Shown here: in pieces, positions 1 to 8,669 of the stretch
Numbering within the stretch: position 1 is the stretch's first letter
Layout of the letters: every line of letters starts with the position of its first letter
Assembly (NCBI RefSeq): GCF_014654675.1
Contig: NZ_BNBC01000073.1
Span: 1 to 33,299, forward strand
Direction: 5' to 3'
DNA from: Streptomyces spiralis
GTDB taxonomy: Bacteria; Actinomycetota; Actinomycetes; Streptomycetales; Streptomycetaceae
Length of the DNA: 33,299 nt
Program-made: the position numbers and the translations under genes
The notes under the pieces: generated by a model
The model's database searches: none
Seen by the model: only the letters and a program-made list of their open reading frames with translations
What the model was told of the DNA's origin: nothing

Positions 1-122
1 CTTCGGCGCCTTCGGGCTCTACCCCCTCCTCTACACCGGCTGGATCGCCCTGCACCGGGTGGAGATGACCAGCCTGAACCAGTCCGAATGGGTCGGCTTC
101 GACAACTTCACCAAGATCCTTC
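1..122 (+). pseudogene. 5'-truncated sugar ABC transporter permease fragment
   Basis: In the frame starting at base 2 the translation reads as the first membrane helix and following loop of a binding-protein-dependent sugar permease (FGxFxLYPLLYTGW, then WVGFDNFTKIL). Near base 122 the similarity stops and the same open frame runs on into an unrelated Fic-like sequence. The permease is therefore a scrap of about 40 residues joined to another gene. The rest of the permease is not in the window. A GTG at 59 could start a chimeric product, but nothing shows it is expressed. The family call rests on recognisable motifs only. Confidence 0.55.
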
Positions 123-451
123 AGGACTCCGGCCGGCACGATCCGGGCGTCGACGACTACGGCGTGCCGGTCGCTGCCGTGGCACGCCATCGCGGCGAGC
201 TCCTCGACCACCCTGTGTACGACGGCCCCTACGCGCGTGCCGCGGCCCTCGTGCACACCCTGGGCCGCTGCCGCTGGCTGGAACGCTCCAACCTCACCTT
301 CGCCTGCGCCGTCGCCGCCATGTACCTCGAGGCCAGCAACATCCCCGTCAGCCCCACCTGCGAGCAACTCACCGCGCTCGCCCACGAATTGAACAGCCCT
401 CGCTGCACCACGGCGCGGGTCGCGGCCATGCTGCGCACCTGGAAGCCCTGA
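123..451 (+). pseudogene. Fic/DOC-like toxin component, N-terminally replaced
   Basis: From about base 125 the open frame continues as a sequence resembling the Streptomyces Fic-family toxin component. It has a VDDYGVPVAAVARHR segment, then AAALVHTLGRCRWLERSN, then a C-terminal helical part ending LRTWKP at a TGA (449-451). In canonical Fic/DOC proteins the helix after LHxLxR carries HPFx(D/E)GN(G/K)R. Here the corresponding stretch is RWLERSNLTF, so the catalytic His, Gly and Arg are absent. This looks like the degenerate actinobacterial branch. The usual N-terminus is missing and is replaced by permease sequence in frame. Probably a non-functional remnant. Confidence 0.5.
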
Positions 452-453
452 GC

Positions 454-726
454 GGGCCAGTCCGCAGATCGTCGGCCGACTACTTCCTGCAGCGCTTCGT
501 CCCCGCACTCAACGCACTGCTCGAGGCCGCGGCGGCCAGCGGTGAGATCCGGGCGGACGTCACCGCCAAGGACATCCAATACTCGGTCTCCAACCTGTGC
601 CAGCCGGCCGAGGAGCTCGGGCCGGAGTACAGCACACGCATGGTGGCACTCCTCATCGGCGGACTGCGTTACCGCGCCGGCGCGAGCCTGGCCCCCTCGG
701 ACACGGCCCGTCGCCCACGGTCCTGA
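454..726 (+). pseudogene. TetR-family regulator C-terminal fragment
   Basis: In frame 1 the translation from about base 470 (ADYFLQRFVPALNALLEAA, then GEIRADVTAKDI, ending with a TGA at 724-726) reads as the ligand-binding/dimerisation C-terminal half of a TetR-type repressor. There is no helix-turn-helix half upstream: the preceding bases encode the end of the Fic-like fragment in another frame. It is therefore a third truncated gene piece in the first 730 bases and cannot bind DNA as it stands. The family call rests on the typical 'ASGEIRADVTAxDI' pattern of TetR C-terminal domains. Confidence 0.6.
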
Positions 727-732
727 TGTGGA

Positions 733-752
733 GCCCGCCCTGAAGGGCAGGC
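733..752. terminator. Hairpin between convergent genes
   Basis: GCCCGCCC, a TGAA loop and GGGCAGGC form an 8-bp stem with one mismatch. It lies seven bases after the TetR remnant stop and before the convergent end of the M23 peptidase gene. No T-tract follows, as is usual for high-GC actinobacteria. The terminator role is inferred from position. Confidence 0.4.
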
Positions 753-853
753 CCACGCAGGTCGGCCCAGAGGGCGAGTGCGACGGGCTGCTTCCCGGTC
801 GTCGACCGGGCGTTGCACGCCATCGCACACGGCGACCGCTGTCGGGTGACTGA

Positions 854-2047
854 TCAGTTGGCCACGGTGAGCCAGGGGATGGGGTCGAGGTACTGCCCGT
901 TCACAAGGACCTCGAAGTGCAGGTGCGGGCCCGTGGACAGGCCGGTGGAACCGACGCGTCCGATGGGGGAGCCCGCCGACACCGACTGGCCCTGGGACAC
1001 CTGGATCGAGGAGAGGTGACTGTATGTCGTCTCCAACCGTTTGTCCTCGATGGTTCCGTGGTCGATCACGACGCGGTTGCCGTACGCCGCGGTCATTCCG
1101 GCGAACTCCACCCGGCCCTCGCGCGCGGCGGACACCTGCGCCCCTTCAGGCGCGCCGAAGTCCACCCCCGTGTGCAACTTGGTCACTCCGGTGAGCGGGT
1201 GTTTCCGCGACCCGAAGGGTGAGGTGACGGTGAGCGTGCCGACCGGAGGGGACAGGATGGCGTACGTGGTCCAGCGGCCGCTCGGTTCGGGGTTCTGCCT
1301 GACGAGCGACTCGTACTGCGGAAGCCGGCCCTTGACCGCGTCGAGGAAGTGCCGAGCTGTGGCGGGTACCCGGCCCGCTCGGGTCACCGCGTCGGTGCCC
1401 GCGGTGTAGGCGGCGAGGGTCAGGTCGACGAGCTCTCCGTTGACGGTGCCACGGGTTCTGAGGGCTGTCACCTCCCGCAGGAGCGAGCAGTCCTGCCGGC
1501 CCAGAGCCATGATCGCGTCCACCGGGTCGCGCGGTGAGGAACGTCCGTTGCCGTCGTCGTCCCGGCCCCAGATCTTCCACCGAGCCTTGGTGAAGCGGGC
1601 GATGCCCTGTTCCGACAGACTGGAGGTGTCGTCGCTCCATCCGGAGAGTTGATCGATCTGGGCGGCGAGAACTGCGGGCGTGATCACCGGGCAATCGCTG
1701 GTCGCCCGGCGCAGCCAAGGGACGTAGGAGCCGTCGACCTTGCTCGTCACCGTCTCTGTGGCGCCGGCCCCGTCAAACGGCGCGGGGCTTAGGCCGCCGT
1801 TCATGGCCAGGAACGCCGACACCGCGGTCAGCGCGACCAGACCCGGTGCGACGATGAGTGCGAAGGGACCCGGGCCACGGCGGCGACGCTGATCCGAACG
1901 GCCCGGATCCGGAGAACGCTGACTGAACACACCTTCGGCATCCGCTTGTTCGTCCGCGACCGGATCCTCGATGAGGGGAGTGCCTTCCGTCACGATCGGA
2001 GAATAACGATCCACCGCCACGGCGGCGCCGCTCCCCGGGCCCGACAT
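854..2047 (-). CDS. Membrane-anchored M23 peptidase with degenerate transglycosylase-like domain
   Basis: A 397-residue cell-wall enzyme candidate. Residues 1-60 are polar and end in a basic cluster (QRRRRG). Residues 61-82 form one membrane segment, which places the rest outside the cell. Residues 119-200 resemble the SLT lytic-transglycosylase fold seen in actinobacterial M23 proteins (CPVITPAVLAAQ, EQGIARF, then GRDDDGNGRSSPRDPVDAI). However, the position that normally holds the catalytic Glu (QES) reads QLS, so Leu134 replaces it. Residues 270-397 are an M23 (LytM/lysostaphin) domain with the zinc ligands His292 and Asp296 (HxxxD) and HLH at 375-377, plus His344. It probably cleaves peptidoglycan cross-links. 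It lies at the outer end of the minus-strand cargo block. A link to the injection system is possible but not shown. ATG at 2047 has only a weak GGG upstream. Confidence 0.85.
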   Translation of the reverse strand: MSGPGSGAAVAVDRYSPIVTEGTPLIEDPVADEQADAEGVFSQRSPDPGRSDQRRRRGPGPFALIVAPGLVALTAVSAFLAMNGGLSPAPFDGAGATETVTSKVDGSYVPWLRRATSDCPVITPAVLAAQIDQLSGWSDDTSSLSEQGIARFTKARWKIWGRDDDGNGRSSPRDPVDAIMALGRQDCSLLREVTALRTRGTVNGELVDLTLAAYTAGTDAVTRAGRVPATARHFLDAVKGRLPQYESLVRQNPEPSGRWTTYAILSPPVGTLTVTSPFGSRKHPLTGVTKLHTGVDFGAPEGAQVSAAREGRVEFAGMTAAYGNRVVIDHGTIEDKRLETTYSHLSSIQVSQGQSVSAGSPIGRVGSTGLSTGPHLHFEVLVNGQYLDPIPWLTVAN

Positions 2048-2218
2048 CCCTGGCCCAAAGGGCAGTGTTCAGGCCGTCCTGTCACGCGCACCGCTTCCCG
2101 CAGAACCTCGGTGCTCCCGGATGGTACGCCGGCGCGGCCTTCGGAGACAGTCGGGACAGCCACCGGGTCGAGTGCGGCAGAACAGGAGACCGGCGAGTCA
2201 CCCTTCGAGGACCCTCGG

Positions 2219-3847
2219 TCACGCCGAGGACAGCGCTTCTGTTATCTCCTTGATCCAAGCGGCGGTCTTTTCCGGGTCGTTGAGAGATTCTTCCCACTCT
2301 CCCCTTTTCAATTTGTGGTCAGCGGGACCTGCTTTAAGAGCAATGAGCATCTCTCTGGCCGTGCGTCGCAACTCAACGTCCTTTATGGCGTGTTCCCCGT
2401 GGATCTCATCGCCTGCCGCAAATGCGTAGATTACATGCGCCGCGGCCTCGCGTTCACTCTTCTCCGCCTTCTTCCAGAACTTCAAGGACTCCTTCAGCGC
2501 CTGCCCGCGAGAGCTGGCCTCTTTCTTCGGGGTGGGCTCCCCCGGCTCCAACTCCCCCAGGTCCCACTTGTCATGGAGTTCCGGGTGGCGGACGGCGTTG
2601 TAACGGTTCGTGGCCGCGCGCAGCCCCTTCCAGAAGGCGACGCCGAGGATGAGGCCGCCCCCAGCCGCGGCGAGGGCCCAGCCGGCCGGGGTGGCCATCA
2701 GTGCTCCTCCCGTTGCTGCGGAGACGATCCCCACGATGCCACCCGCGCCCTTGGCGAGCTCGCCCCCGGCGGTGAGCGTCTGCTTGGCTCCCTTGCGGAG
2801 CTGCTTCTTGAGCGCGAACTCGTGCACTGCGTGAAGCAAGTTCCTTCTTTCGGCACGCTGGATTTCTTCGGCGATTCTTTCGATCTTGGTCGACGCCTCG
2901 AAGACCGTCTCGACGATCGTGGCGAGGTGCTCCAGCGCAGCCTCGCCCTCGTCGGCCATATACGTGTCCAGCGCCATGTACGCCTGGTCCAATGCCTGTG
3001 TGGCATTCTCCAGTTCCTGCCTCATCCCGGCCATTTCTTCCGGGCCAGTTTTGGCGGGCAGCTCGATCTTTTTCAGTTCGTGGTACTTTTTGGCTGTCGT
3101 CGCAGTGCGGAACGCGGCACGACTGCCCTTCAGCACGCCCATGGCACCGGTACCGACACCGCTCGCCGCGCTCGCTGCCGCCTCTCCCACTGCCTGCTGG
3201 ATCTTGGTCGCCTCTTTAGCGATGGCCATGGAGTAGCTTGCCGCGCTGCCGGCGCTGACGGCCGCGTCGGCCGTTTTGGTGTTGGCCTTCTTGTTCGCGG
3301 TGTGGAAGGCGGCCCCCTGCCCGTGCTTCCGGGCTTCCTCCCTCGCTCTGGACGCCTCAATGCCGCTGGATGCGCCGGCGAGGACCTCCATGGCAGCGTT
3401 CTCCGACGCGGCGGAGGTCCCCGATGCGGCGGCGGCGTGTTTGAGGGCTGCGTCGGATGTGGCGGAGGCCTGCTGGGTGAAGCCCGCGTTGACAGGGGTG
3501 TGGACGCCCTTGGTCCAGGTGTCGAGCTGCTCGAAACTCTTCTTGGCCCTGTCGAGGGCCGAGGTCATCCGAGCGCCGTACCTCTTCTTCCGGGGAGACG
3601 CCTGGCCGTTGACGGCCGCTGTGTCGCCCGCAGGAGCGGCTGCTTGAGAGGCTACGGGTGCGCCCGTGGCCCGGGGCTGTTGCGTGTCCATGATCGACAC
3701 CGCGGCCTGGTTGCCGGCGGTGCGCTGGATCTCTAGAAGGGCACGCTCCCGCGAGGTGGCCGACGAATACGAGGGCCGGCGTTGCCGAGTCGCTGTCAGG
3801 GCGGTCACGTACTGGCGAGTTGAGGTGCGGTGGACCGGGGTGCTCAC
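2219..3847 (-). CDS. Candidate eCIS cargo: leader peptide plus Ala-rich helical, membrane-active-like protein
   Basis: The GTG at 3847 is preceded by a strong ribosome site (AGGGAGAGG, spacing about 7) and gives 542 residues. Upstream in-frame ATGs at 4045 and 3898 lack one. Residues 38-50 (LEIQRTAGNQAAV) match the leader seen in the cargo gene at 4121-5173 and in the DUF4157 protein at 28229-28840. A low-complexity linker follows (about 51-90). Residues 125-260 are Ala-rich and helical, and 268-335 look like a coiled coil. Residues 367-405 are a Gly/Ala-rich hydrophobic double segment (IVGIVSAATGG, then GWALAAAGGGLILGVAF) like those of helical membrane-inserting proteins. The C-terminus is charged. 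I recognise no catalytic motif and no known family. Injected or lytic cargo that disturbs membranes is an inference from the leader and the hydrophobic hairpin. No obvious immunity gene is adjacent. Confidence 0.7.
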   Translation of the reverse strand: MSTPVHRTSTRQYVTALTATRQRRPSYSSATSRERALLEIQRTAGNQAAVSIMDTQQPRATGAPVASQAAAPAGDTAAVNGQASPRKKRYGARMTSALDRAKKSFEQLDTWTKGVHTPVNAGFTQQASATSDAALKHAAAASGTSAASENAAMEVLAGASSGIEASRAREEARKHGQGAAFHTANKKANTKTADAAVSAGSAASYSMAIAKEATKIQQAVGEAAASAASGVGTGAMGVLKGSRAAFRTATTAKKYHELKKIELPAKTGPEEMAGMRQELENATQALDQAYMALDTYMADEGEAALEHLATIVETVFEASTKIERIAEEIQRAERRNLLHAVHEFALKKQLRKGAKQTLTAGGELAKGAGGIVGIVSAATGGALMATPAGWALAAAGGGLILGVAFWKGLRAATNRYNAVRHPELHDKWDLGELEPGEPTPKKEASSRGQALKESLKFWKKAEKSEREAAAHVIYAFAAGDEIHGEHAIKDVELRRTAREMLIALKAGPADHKLKRGEWEESLNDPEKTAAWIKEITEALSSA

Positions 3848-4120
3848 GAACGTACCTCTCCCTGGACCGGACTGGGCCACGGGACAGTAGCCAGGCATGG
3901 CCAAGGAAGAGAGAACAAGGGGGAAATAAAGATCGACGTCAGGTTGGAGTCTCACCTCGTCGATCTCACCACGCCCTTGCCACCGGGCGGGCGTTCCGCT
4001 CGGGTGTCCCTGACCGGCGGCAACAGCAGCATCGTGCCCGATCACCTGCCCTCAGACGCAGACGCCCACTGCTGCCAGGGCCCACGGGCCACGGACGCGG
4101 GCCCCAGTGAGCGTGAAGAT

Positions 4121-5173
4121 TCACACCTCCACTACCTCGGACAGGAACGCCTGGAAGAGGAGCCGGGTGGCCTGGTTGTTGACGACAATGCTGAGGTCAC
4201 CATGACTCTCGGACTTCACCCCGATATAACCCGGGAGGTTGCCCTCGCCGCCGGCAGCCCTCGGAAATTTATGGCCCTCGACCTTGTCGCTGTTCCTGAT
4301 CGCGGTGGGAGCTGTTCCCGTCTCGGACAGAGCCATGTACTGCGGAGAGAAGAAGAGCTTGTGCGCGTCGGGTTTCAGCACGAACATGAGTGTCCTCTTG
4401 GAGGCCCGGCTCTTGTCGTCCCCCTTGTCGTAGTAGACTCCAGCCTGTTGTTCGTCGCCCAGATGCCCGCGCACGGGAATTGCACCGACACGCTCGTCTT
4501 CACGAAAAGCGAGGGCCACCTTTCCTTTTGGAGGGTTCCTCATCCAGTCTTCTGTGGCGTCCTTCTTTTCGGCCTGCCACTCCAGAATCGCATCGGCCTC
4601 CTCAGTCGGCATGGTCCGGAAGAGTTTCAGCTGAGCGCCCGTGGCGGGCATGTCTCGCAGCTCCCTGAGGAGCCCGGGAATGGTGTCATTCAACACTTTT
4701 TCCGGCATCCTCGGGGAACCCGTTCCCTCGGAGTTCGACCCCTTCTTCCCGCCCTTACCCTTCTTCCCGGCATTCCCCTTCAACTTGTTGTTCACGGCCT
4801 TCGTCAACTTGGCGAAGTTGTTCGTGCTCTCCCAGTACCTGACAGTCAAGAGATCTTGAACATCCTCCGTCGCCCGCTGCACCGTCGCGGCATCGCCCAA
4901 GGCCACCGTGGTGCGCTGGACGGCAGGTTCCGTACCGTTCGGGTGTTGCGTGGCCGCGCGCTGAGCCGTCGGGCTGGTGCCCTCCACGTTCTTGTGACCA
5001 CAGCCGGGCCCATGTCCGTGCCGGCCCGTCTCGACGGCCCGGGCCACGGCAGCGTTCCCCGCAATGCGCTGGAGGGTCAGCATCCGCTGGACCGGCGCGC
5101 TCGGCGCAGCCATGCCGCGAGACGCCGTGTCCGGCTCTTCGGACAGTCGGTTCCGCGTTCCGTGCGCGTGCAC
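4121..5173 (-). CDS. Candidate eCIS cargo with LQRxAGNAAV leader and unknown C-terminal domain
   Basis: The GTG at 5173 has GGAAGGGAG four to five bases upstream and gives 350 residues beginning MHAHGTRN, similar to the MHSHELSRD start of the DUF4157 protein. ATGs further upstream (5227, 5212) are less likely starts. Residues 33-47 (LTLQRIAGNAAVARAV) are the shared leader. Residues 52-60 form HGHGPGCGH, a His/Cys cluster also found in the DUF4157 protein. VQR or AQR tripeptides occur at 28-30, 70-72, 85-87 and 98-100. A Lys/Gly-rich linker (about 129-150) leads to a domain of about 190 residues (RTMPTEEADAILEW, then KVALAFREDE, LKPDAHKLFFSPQYMAL, GGEGNLPGYIGVK). I do not recognise its fold. 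The opening loosely recalls ADP-ribosyltransferase-like toxins, but no clear R-S-E triad is visible. A toxic payload is an inference from leader and position. Confidence 0.7.
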   Translation of the reverse strand: MHAHGTRNRLSEEPDTASRGMAAPSAPVQRMLTLQRIAGNAAVARAVETGRHGHGPGCGHKNVEGTSPTAQRAATQHPNGTEPAVQRTTVALGDAATVQRATEDVQDLLTVRYWESTNNFAKLTKAVNNKLKGNAGKKGKGGKKGSNSEGTGSPRMPEKVLNDTIPGLLRELRDMPATGAQLKLFRTMPTEEADAILEWQAEKKDATEDWMRNPPKGKVALAFREDERVGAIPVRGHLGDEQQAGVYYDKGDDKSRASKRTLMFVLKPDAHKLFFSPQYMALSETGTAPTAIRNSDKVEGHKFPRAAGGEGNLPGYIGVKSESHGDLSIVVNNQATRLLFQAFLSEVVEV

Positions 5174-5211
5174 GATGCTCCCTTCCACACAGGGCCGTTG
5201 ATCATCCAGCA

Positions 5212-5740
5212 TTACCAGACTGCCCATGGCTCCGGTAGGCCGCGAGGGCAGCCACGGGGGCGGCGCCGCCGGACCCGGCACCTGCCGTCCGCGGCGAACG
5301 GACGTGCTTCGGACCCCGGCATCCGGCACGTCCCGGTCGTCGGTCCGTCGGGCACCTCGGCGGTGTTGCCTGGGTAGTGGAGGACTCCGTCGCCGTTGTC
5401 GTACTCGTCGCGCATACGCGTGTAATCCGTCGTGGGCCATGCGGCGTGGGTGTTCGGCTGCTGGGCCGTCTACAGACGATCGTGATCGTCGGTGTGCAAG
5501 TCGCTCTTCAACGGGAGTTCACCCTCGACGCTCTGCGTCCCGCCGGTCCAGTCGCTGCCCTTGGCACCTAGGAGTAGAAATCCCTGTGTGCCACGGTGAC
5601 CGCGGTCTTCAGGGTGCAGACGTGTGCGACCAGCGGGAAACGGCGGTGTTCTCCAAGTTGTTGCGGCCGTCCAGGTCGCCGTCGAAGTCGTGGGTGAGGT
5701 AGTCGGACTTCCCACCGGGTGCCGCTTCCCCTGACCTCCC
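5212..5740 (-). pseudogene. Decayed protein-coding remnant, several frame changes and an in-frame stop
   Basis: Read on the minus strand, credible protein sequence jumps between frames. It begins SDYLTHDFDGDLDGRNNLENT (to about 5620), continues in another frame as CTLKTAVTVAHRDF (to about 5575), and then in a third as LLLGAKGSDWTGGTQSVEGEL. At 5470-5472 a TAG interrupts DHDRL and TAQQ, and the same frame carries on to NGDGVLHYPGNTAEVPDG. The pieces read as one secreted-type protein when joined, and composition does not change at the joins. I cannot name the family with certainty. It may be related to actinobacterial proteins with an HENDxEG...VTVAHxDF pattern. No working product is expected. 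It lies directly upstream of a cargo gene, so it may be a dead cargo or a neighbour damaged during turnover. Confidence 0.5.
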
Positions 5741-5829
5741 GCTCGTATCGTTGGTGACGCTCGAACAGGACCCGGTATGTCCTTCCGGGTCGAGCAACGC
5801 CGTCGCCTGCCTGCCCCGCGATCCGCCAG

Positions 5830-8604
5830 TCAGTCCAGGCCCAGCGTCTGTCCGAGCTGTGTACGCCGCCGTATCCCCAGCTTCTTGTAGGTGCTGGTGA
5901 GATGGGTCTCCACGGTGCGCCGGGCCAGGTGCAGCAGGTCGGCGATATCCGTGTTGGTGCGGCCCTCTGCGGCCAGCCGGGCGACGCGCAGCTCGCCGGC
6001 GGTGAGGGAGTCGGCACCGGTGCGGGCGGTGATGCGGCGGGCGCCGCCCTCGCGCAGGGCCTCCTCGGCGAGTGTGCCCCACCGGACGGCGCCCAGGCGT
6101 TCCGCGCGCCCGGCCGCCTCGCGCAGGCACTCCCGGGCCCGGCTGCCCTCCTCCCCGGTGATCAGCATCCGGCCCTGCGCGATCAGCGCGGCGACCAGTT
6201 CCGGCTCCGTGGCGGGCGGCGCGGAGCGCAGCAGGTGTACGGCCTCCTCGGTCAGCTCAAGACCCCTGTGGCCGCCGGTGACCGTACCGAGCACCCGCAG
6301 GGCGCGGCCCACCGTGCGGGGCGTGCCCCACACCCGGGCCAGTCGTAGCTCCTCCTCGGCCAGCGCGAGCGCCTCCTCGGGTTCGCCGAGCGCGAGGCGG
6401 CACTCGGCGGCGGCCGTGCGCCACGGGGTGACGACCGGGCTGACCACCTCGCGGGCACTCTGGCGCCGGCCGCACTCCAGGAAGTCGTGCAACGCCCCCG
6501 CCGGGTCGCCCACGGCGGCGCGCTGCACGCCCCGCGCGTACAGGAACCGGTTGAGTTCCCAGGAGTCGGGCGCGTTCCGCAGGTCGACGCCGTCCGCGAA
6601 CCGCCGCGCCTCGGCCGTGCGGCCCAGTTCCACGAGGGCGATCAGAGTGTGGGCGTGCACATTGGTGGGCTCGGCGTCCTTCAGGAGGGGCGGCTCGCCC
6701 GTCAGCCGCACATACGCGCCGCGTGCCGCCACGATGTCGGCCCGGGTGTTGAGCAACGCCTCGTGCATCGGGTGGAGCAGGTCGGGTCGCTGACCGGCCA
6801 GGCCGCGCTCCACGAGCCGTTCCGCTTCGTCGAGTTCGTCGGCCCACTGGGCGACGGTGGCGGCCGTGCCCAGCAGGAACGGCTCGGTCAGCGGGTCGGC
6901 CGGCTCGGCGAGGAGCTCGCGCACCTGCCGCATCGCCTCCGCGGCCGAGGCGCGCCCGGCGGTGGCCGCGTATCGCAGGAGCAGGACGCGGATGGCCGGG
7001 CCGCTCTGCTCCGGCGCGTGTTCGGCGATCTCGCACAGCCACCCGTACACCTCGCGGCGAACCGCCTGGTCCTGGTCGGAGAGCAGGGCGGAGGCGCTGT
7101 GCAGGGTGGTCAGCAGATCGGGGCGGTCGCCGAACTGCCCGCCCAGCGAGCGCAGCAGCTCCACGGCGGCACGGGCCTCGCCGCGCCCGGCCAGCGCGGT
7201 GCCGAGGGCGACGGCCGCGCGCACCCGGTCCTGCGGGGCGGCCGGCAGCCGGAGCGCCTCGGTGAGCCGGGGAATCCCGGACGAGGAGCCGGGGCTCGCG
7301 GCGTCCAGGGAGCCCAGCTCGGTCAGCAGCCGCTGGCGACGCTCGACGGGCAGGGGCTCGTCGAGCGCCCGGCGCAGGAAGGCGACGGCGTCGGCCACGC
7401 GGCCGTCGCGCACGGCGAGCGAGGCGGCGGCCTGGAGCACGCCGGAAGTCCAGGTCTCACCCACCGGGCCGGACAGCAGCAGCTGCCGGGCCACCGTATC
7501 GGCGGGAGCACCGCCGTGCAGCATCACCTCGGCCGCGGTCCGGTGCAGGGCGCGGCGCCGGACCGCGGGCACGCCGGCGAGGACGGCGTCCCGCAGCAGC
7601 GGATGAGCGTAACGAGGGCGACCGCCGGGCTCCGTGCGCAGCAGGCCGAGACCCGTCGTCGCGGTGAGCCAGCCCGTCACTCGCGCCGGGTCGGCACCCG
7701 CCAGCCCGGCGAGCAGCCCGCCCAACTCCTCGGCGCTGCCCGCCGGCCCGTCCGCCGTGCCTTCCCACTCTTCGTCCAGGACGGCCAGCGTCCGTGCCAC
7801 CACCGCCGTTGCCGGCCCGGCGCTGTCCAGCCACCAGGACACGGCGGCCGGGTACGCGCCCGGGTACAGTGCGGCGGTCGTCTCCGGCACCGGCCGACGG
7901 CCGGGATCGCCGAGACCGTCCAGGTCCTCCAGCAGCGCGTGCAGCAGCAGCGGGCTGCCCGCCGAGGCCCGTACACACCGCTCGGTCCAGGGGCGGGGCG
8001 CGCCGGGGAACCGGGCACGCACCAGGGCGGCCGCCGCCTGGGCGGTGAGCGGGGCGAGGGTGTGGGTGTGCACCAGGGCGCGCGAGAGGGTGTGCGTGAA
8101 GTGCAGCGGCGGCGGGTCCACGTCGTACTGACTGCGTTCGGTGACCGCCAGCAGTACCGGGAGGTTCGACCGGCCGATCCGCCGGGCCGACTCCACCAGC
8201 CAGCGATGCGAGGGGGCGTCGGCGAGATGGACGTCGTCCACGGCGACCAGCAGCGGGGACTCCCCGGCGTACGAACACAGGACCTGCCACAGCCGGGCGG
8301 CCTGCTGGCGCTCGCCGCCGGACGGGCCGGACGGCTCGCATACGGCTTCGAGGCCCAGCAGCCGGAACACGGCGGCGAAGGGCACTTCGGCGTCGCCCGG
8401 CGCGCAGCGGGCGCGCAGGACCCGCATGCCGTGCGCGGCGGCGTCCTCGGCGGCGGTCTCCAGGACGGTGGTCCGCCCGGTTCCCGTGGCACCGCGCACC
8501 AGCACCAGGCCGCCGGCGCCCGCCCGGGCCCGCGCCGCCCCGGCCGTCAGCAGCGCGATGGCCTTGTCGTGTTCGCGCAGCGGTACTTCCCGCAGTGCGG
8601 ACAT
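5830..8604 (-). CDS. Large ATP-binding LuxR-family (LAL/MalT-like) transcriptional regulator
   Basis: 924 residues from the ATG at 8604, chosen because AAGGAGG lies five bases upstream. The longer reading from 8646 has no such site. Residues 38-45 are the Walker A loop, GATGTGRT, with Arg44 where Lys is usual. A Walker B-like strand ending in Asp-Asp (LLVAVDDVH) follows. The centre is an Ala/Leu-rich helical-repeat region typical of MalT/LAL proteins. The C-terminal 60 residues are a LuxR helix-turn-helix (LTAGELRVARLAAEGRTNTDIA, then RRTVETHLTSTYKKLGI). LAL proteins couple ligand and nucleotide binding to promoter activation. It is divergent from another LuxR-type gene beside the injection-system operon, so it may control the cluster or the minus-strand cargo genes. 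The Arg substitution may weaken ATP hydrolysis. Confidence 0.9.
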   Translation of the reverse strand: MSALREVPLREHDKAIALLTAGAARARAGAGGLVLVRGATGTGRTTVLETAAEDAAAHGMRVLRARCAPGDAEVPFAAVFRLLGLEAVCEPSGPSGGERQQAARLWQVLCSYAGESPLLVAVDDVHLADAPSHRWLVESARRIGRSNLPVLLAVTERSQYDVDPPPLHFTHTLSRALVHTHTLAPLTAQAAAALVRARFPGAPRPWTERCVRASAGSPLLLHALLEDLDGLGDPGRRPVPETTAALYPGAYPAAVSWWLDSAGPATAVVARTLAVLDEEWEGTADGPAGSAEELGGLLAGLAGADPARVTGWLTATTGLGLLRTEPGGRPRYAHPLLRDAVLAGVPAVRRRALHRTAAEVMLHGGAPADTVARQLLLSGPVGETWTSGVLQAAASLAVRDGRVADAVAFLRRALDEPLPVERRQRLLTELGSLDAASPGSSSGIPRLTEALRLPAAPQDRVRAAVALGTALAGRGEARAAVELLRSLGGQFGDRPDLLTTLHSASALLSDQDQAVRREVYGWLCEIAEHAPEQSGPAIRVLLLRYAATAGRASAAEAMRQVRELLAEPADPLTEPFLLGTAATVAQWADELDEAERLVERGLAGQRPDLLHPMHEALLNTRADIVAARGAYVRLTGEPPLLKDAEPTNVHAHTLIALVELGRTAEARRFADGVDLRNAPDSWELNRFLYARGVQRAAVGDPAGALHDFLECGRRQSAREVVSPVVTPWRTAAAECRLALGEPEEALALAEEELRLARVWGTPRTVGRALRVLGTVTGGHRGLELTEEAVHLLRSAPPATEPELVAALIAQGRMLITGEEGSRARECLREAAGRAERLGAVRWGTLAEEALREGGARRITARTGADSLTAGELRVARLAAEGRTNTDIADLLHLARRTVETHLTSTYKKLGIRRRTQLGQTLGLD

Positions 8605-8669
8605 CCCTGCCTCCTTGATCGGTCGTGGTGCCTTCCGAGGACGCATCCGCTCGGCTGTGCGTCCGGGGA

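Noticed and set aside
4121..5173. ADP-ribosyltransferase assignment for the second cargo candidate
   Set aside because: LFRTM and SES segments look suggestive, but no ExE motif or ordered R-S-E triad is visible.
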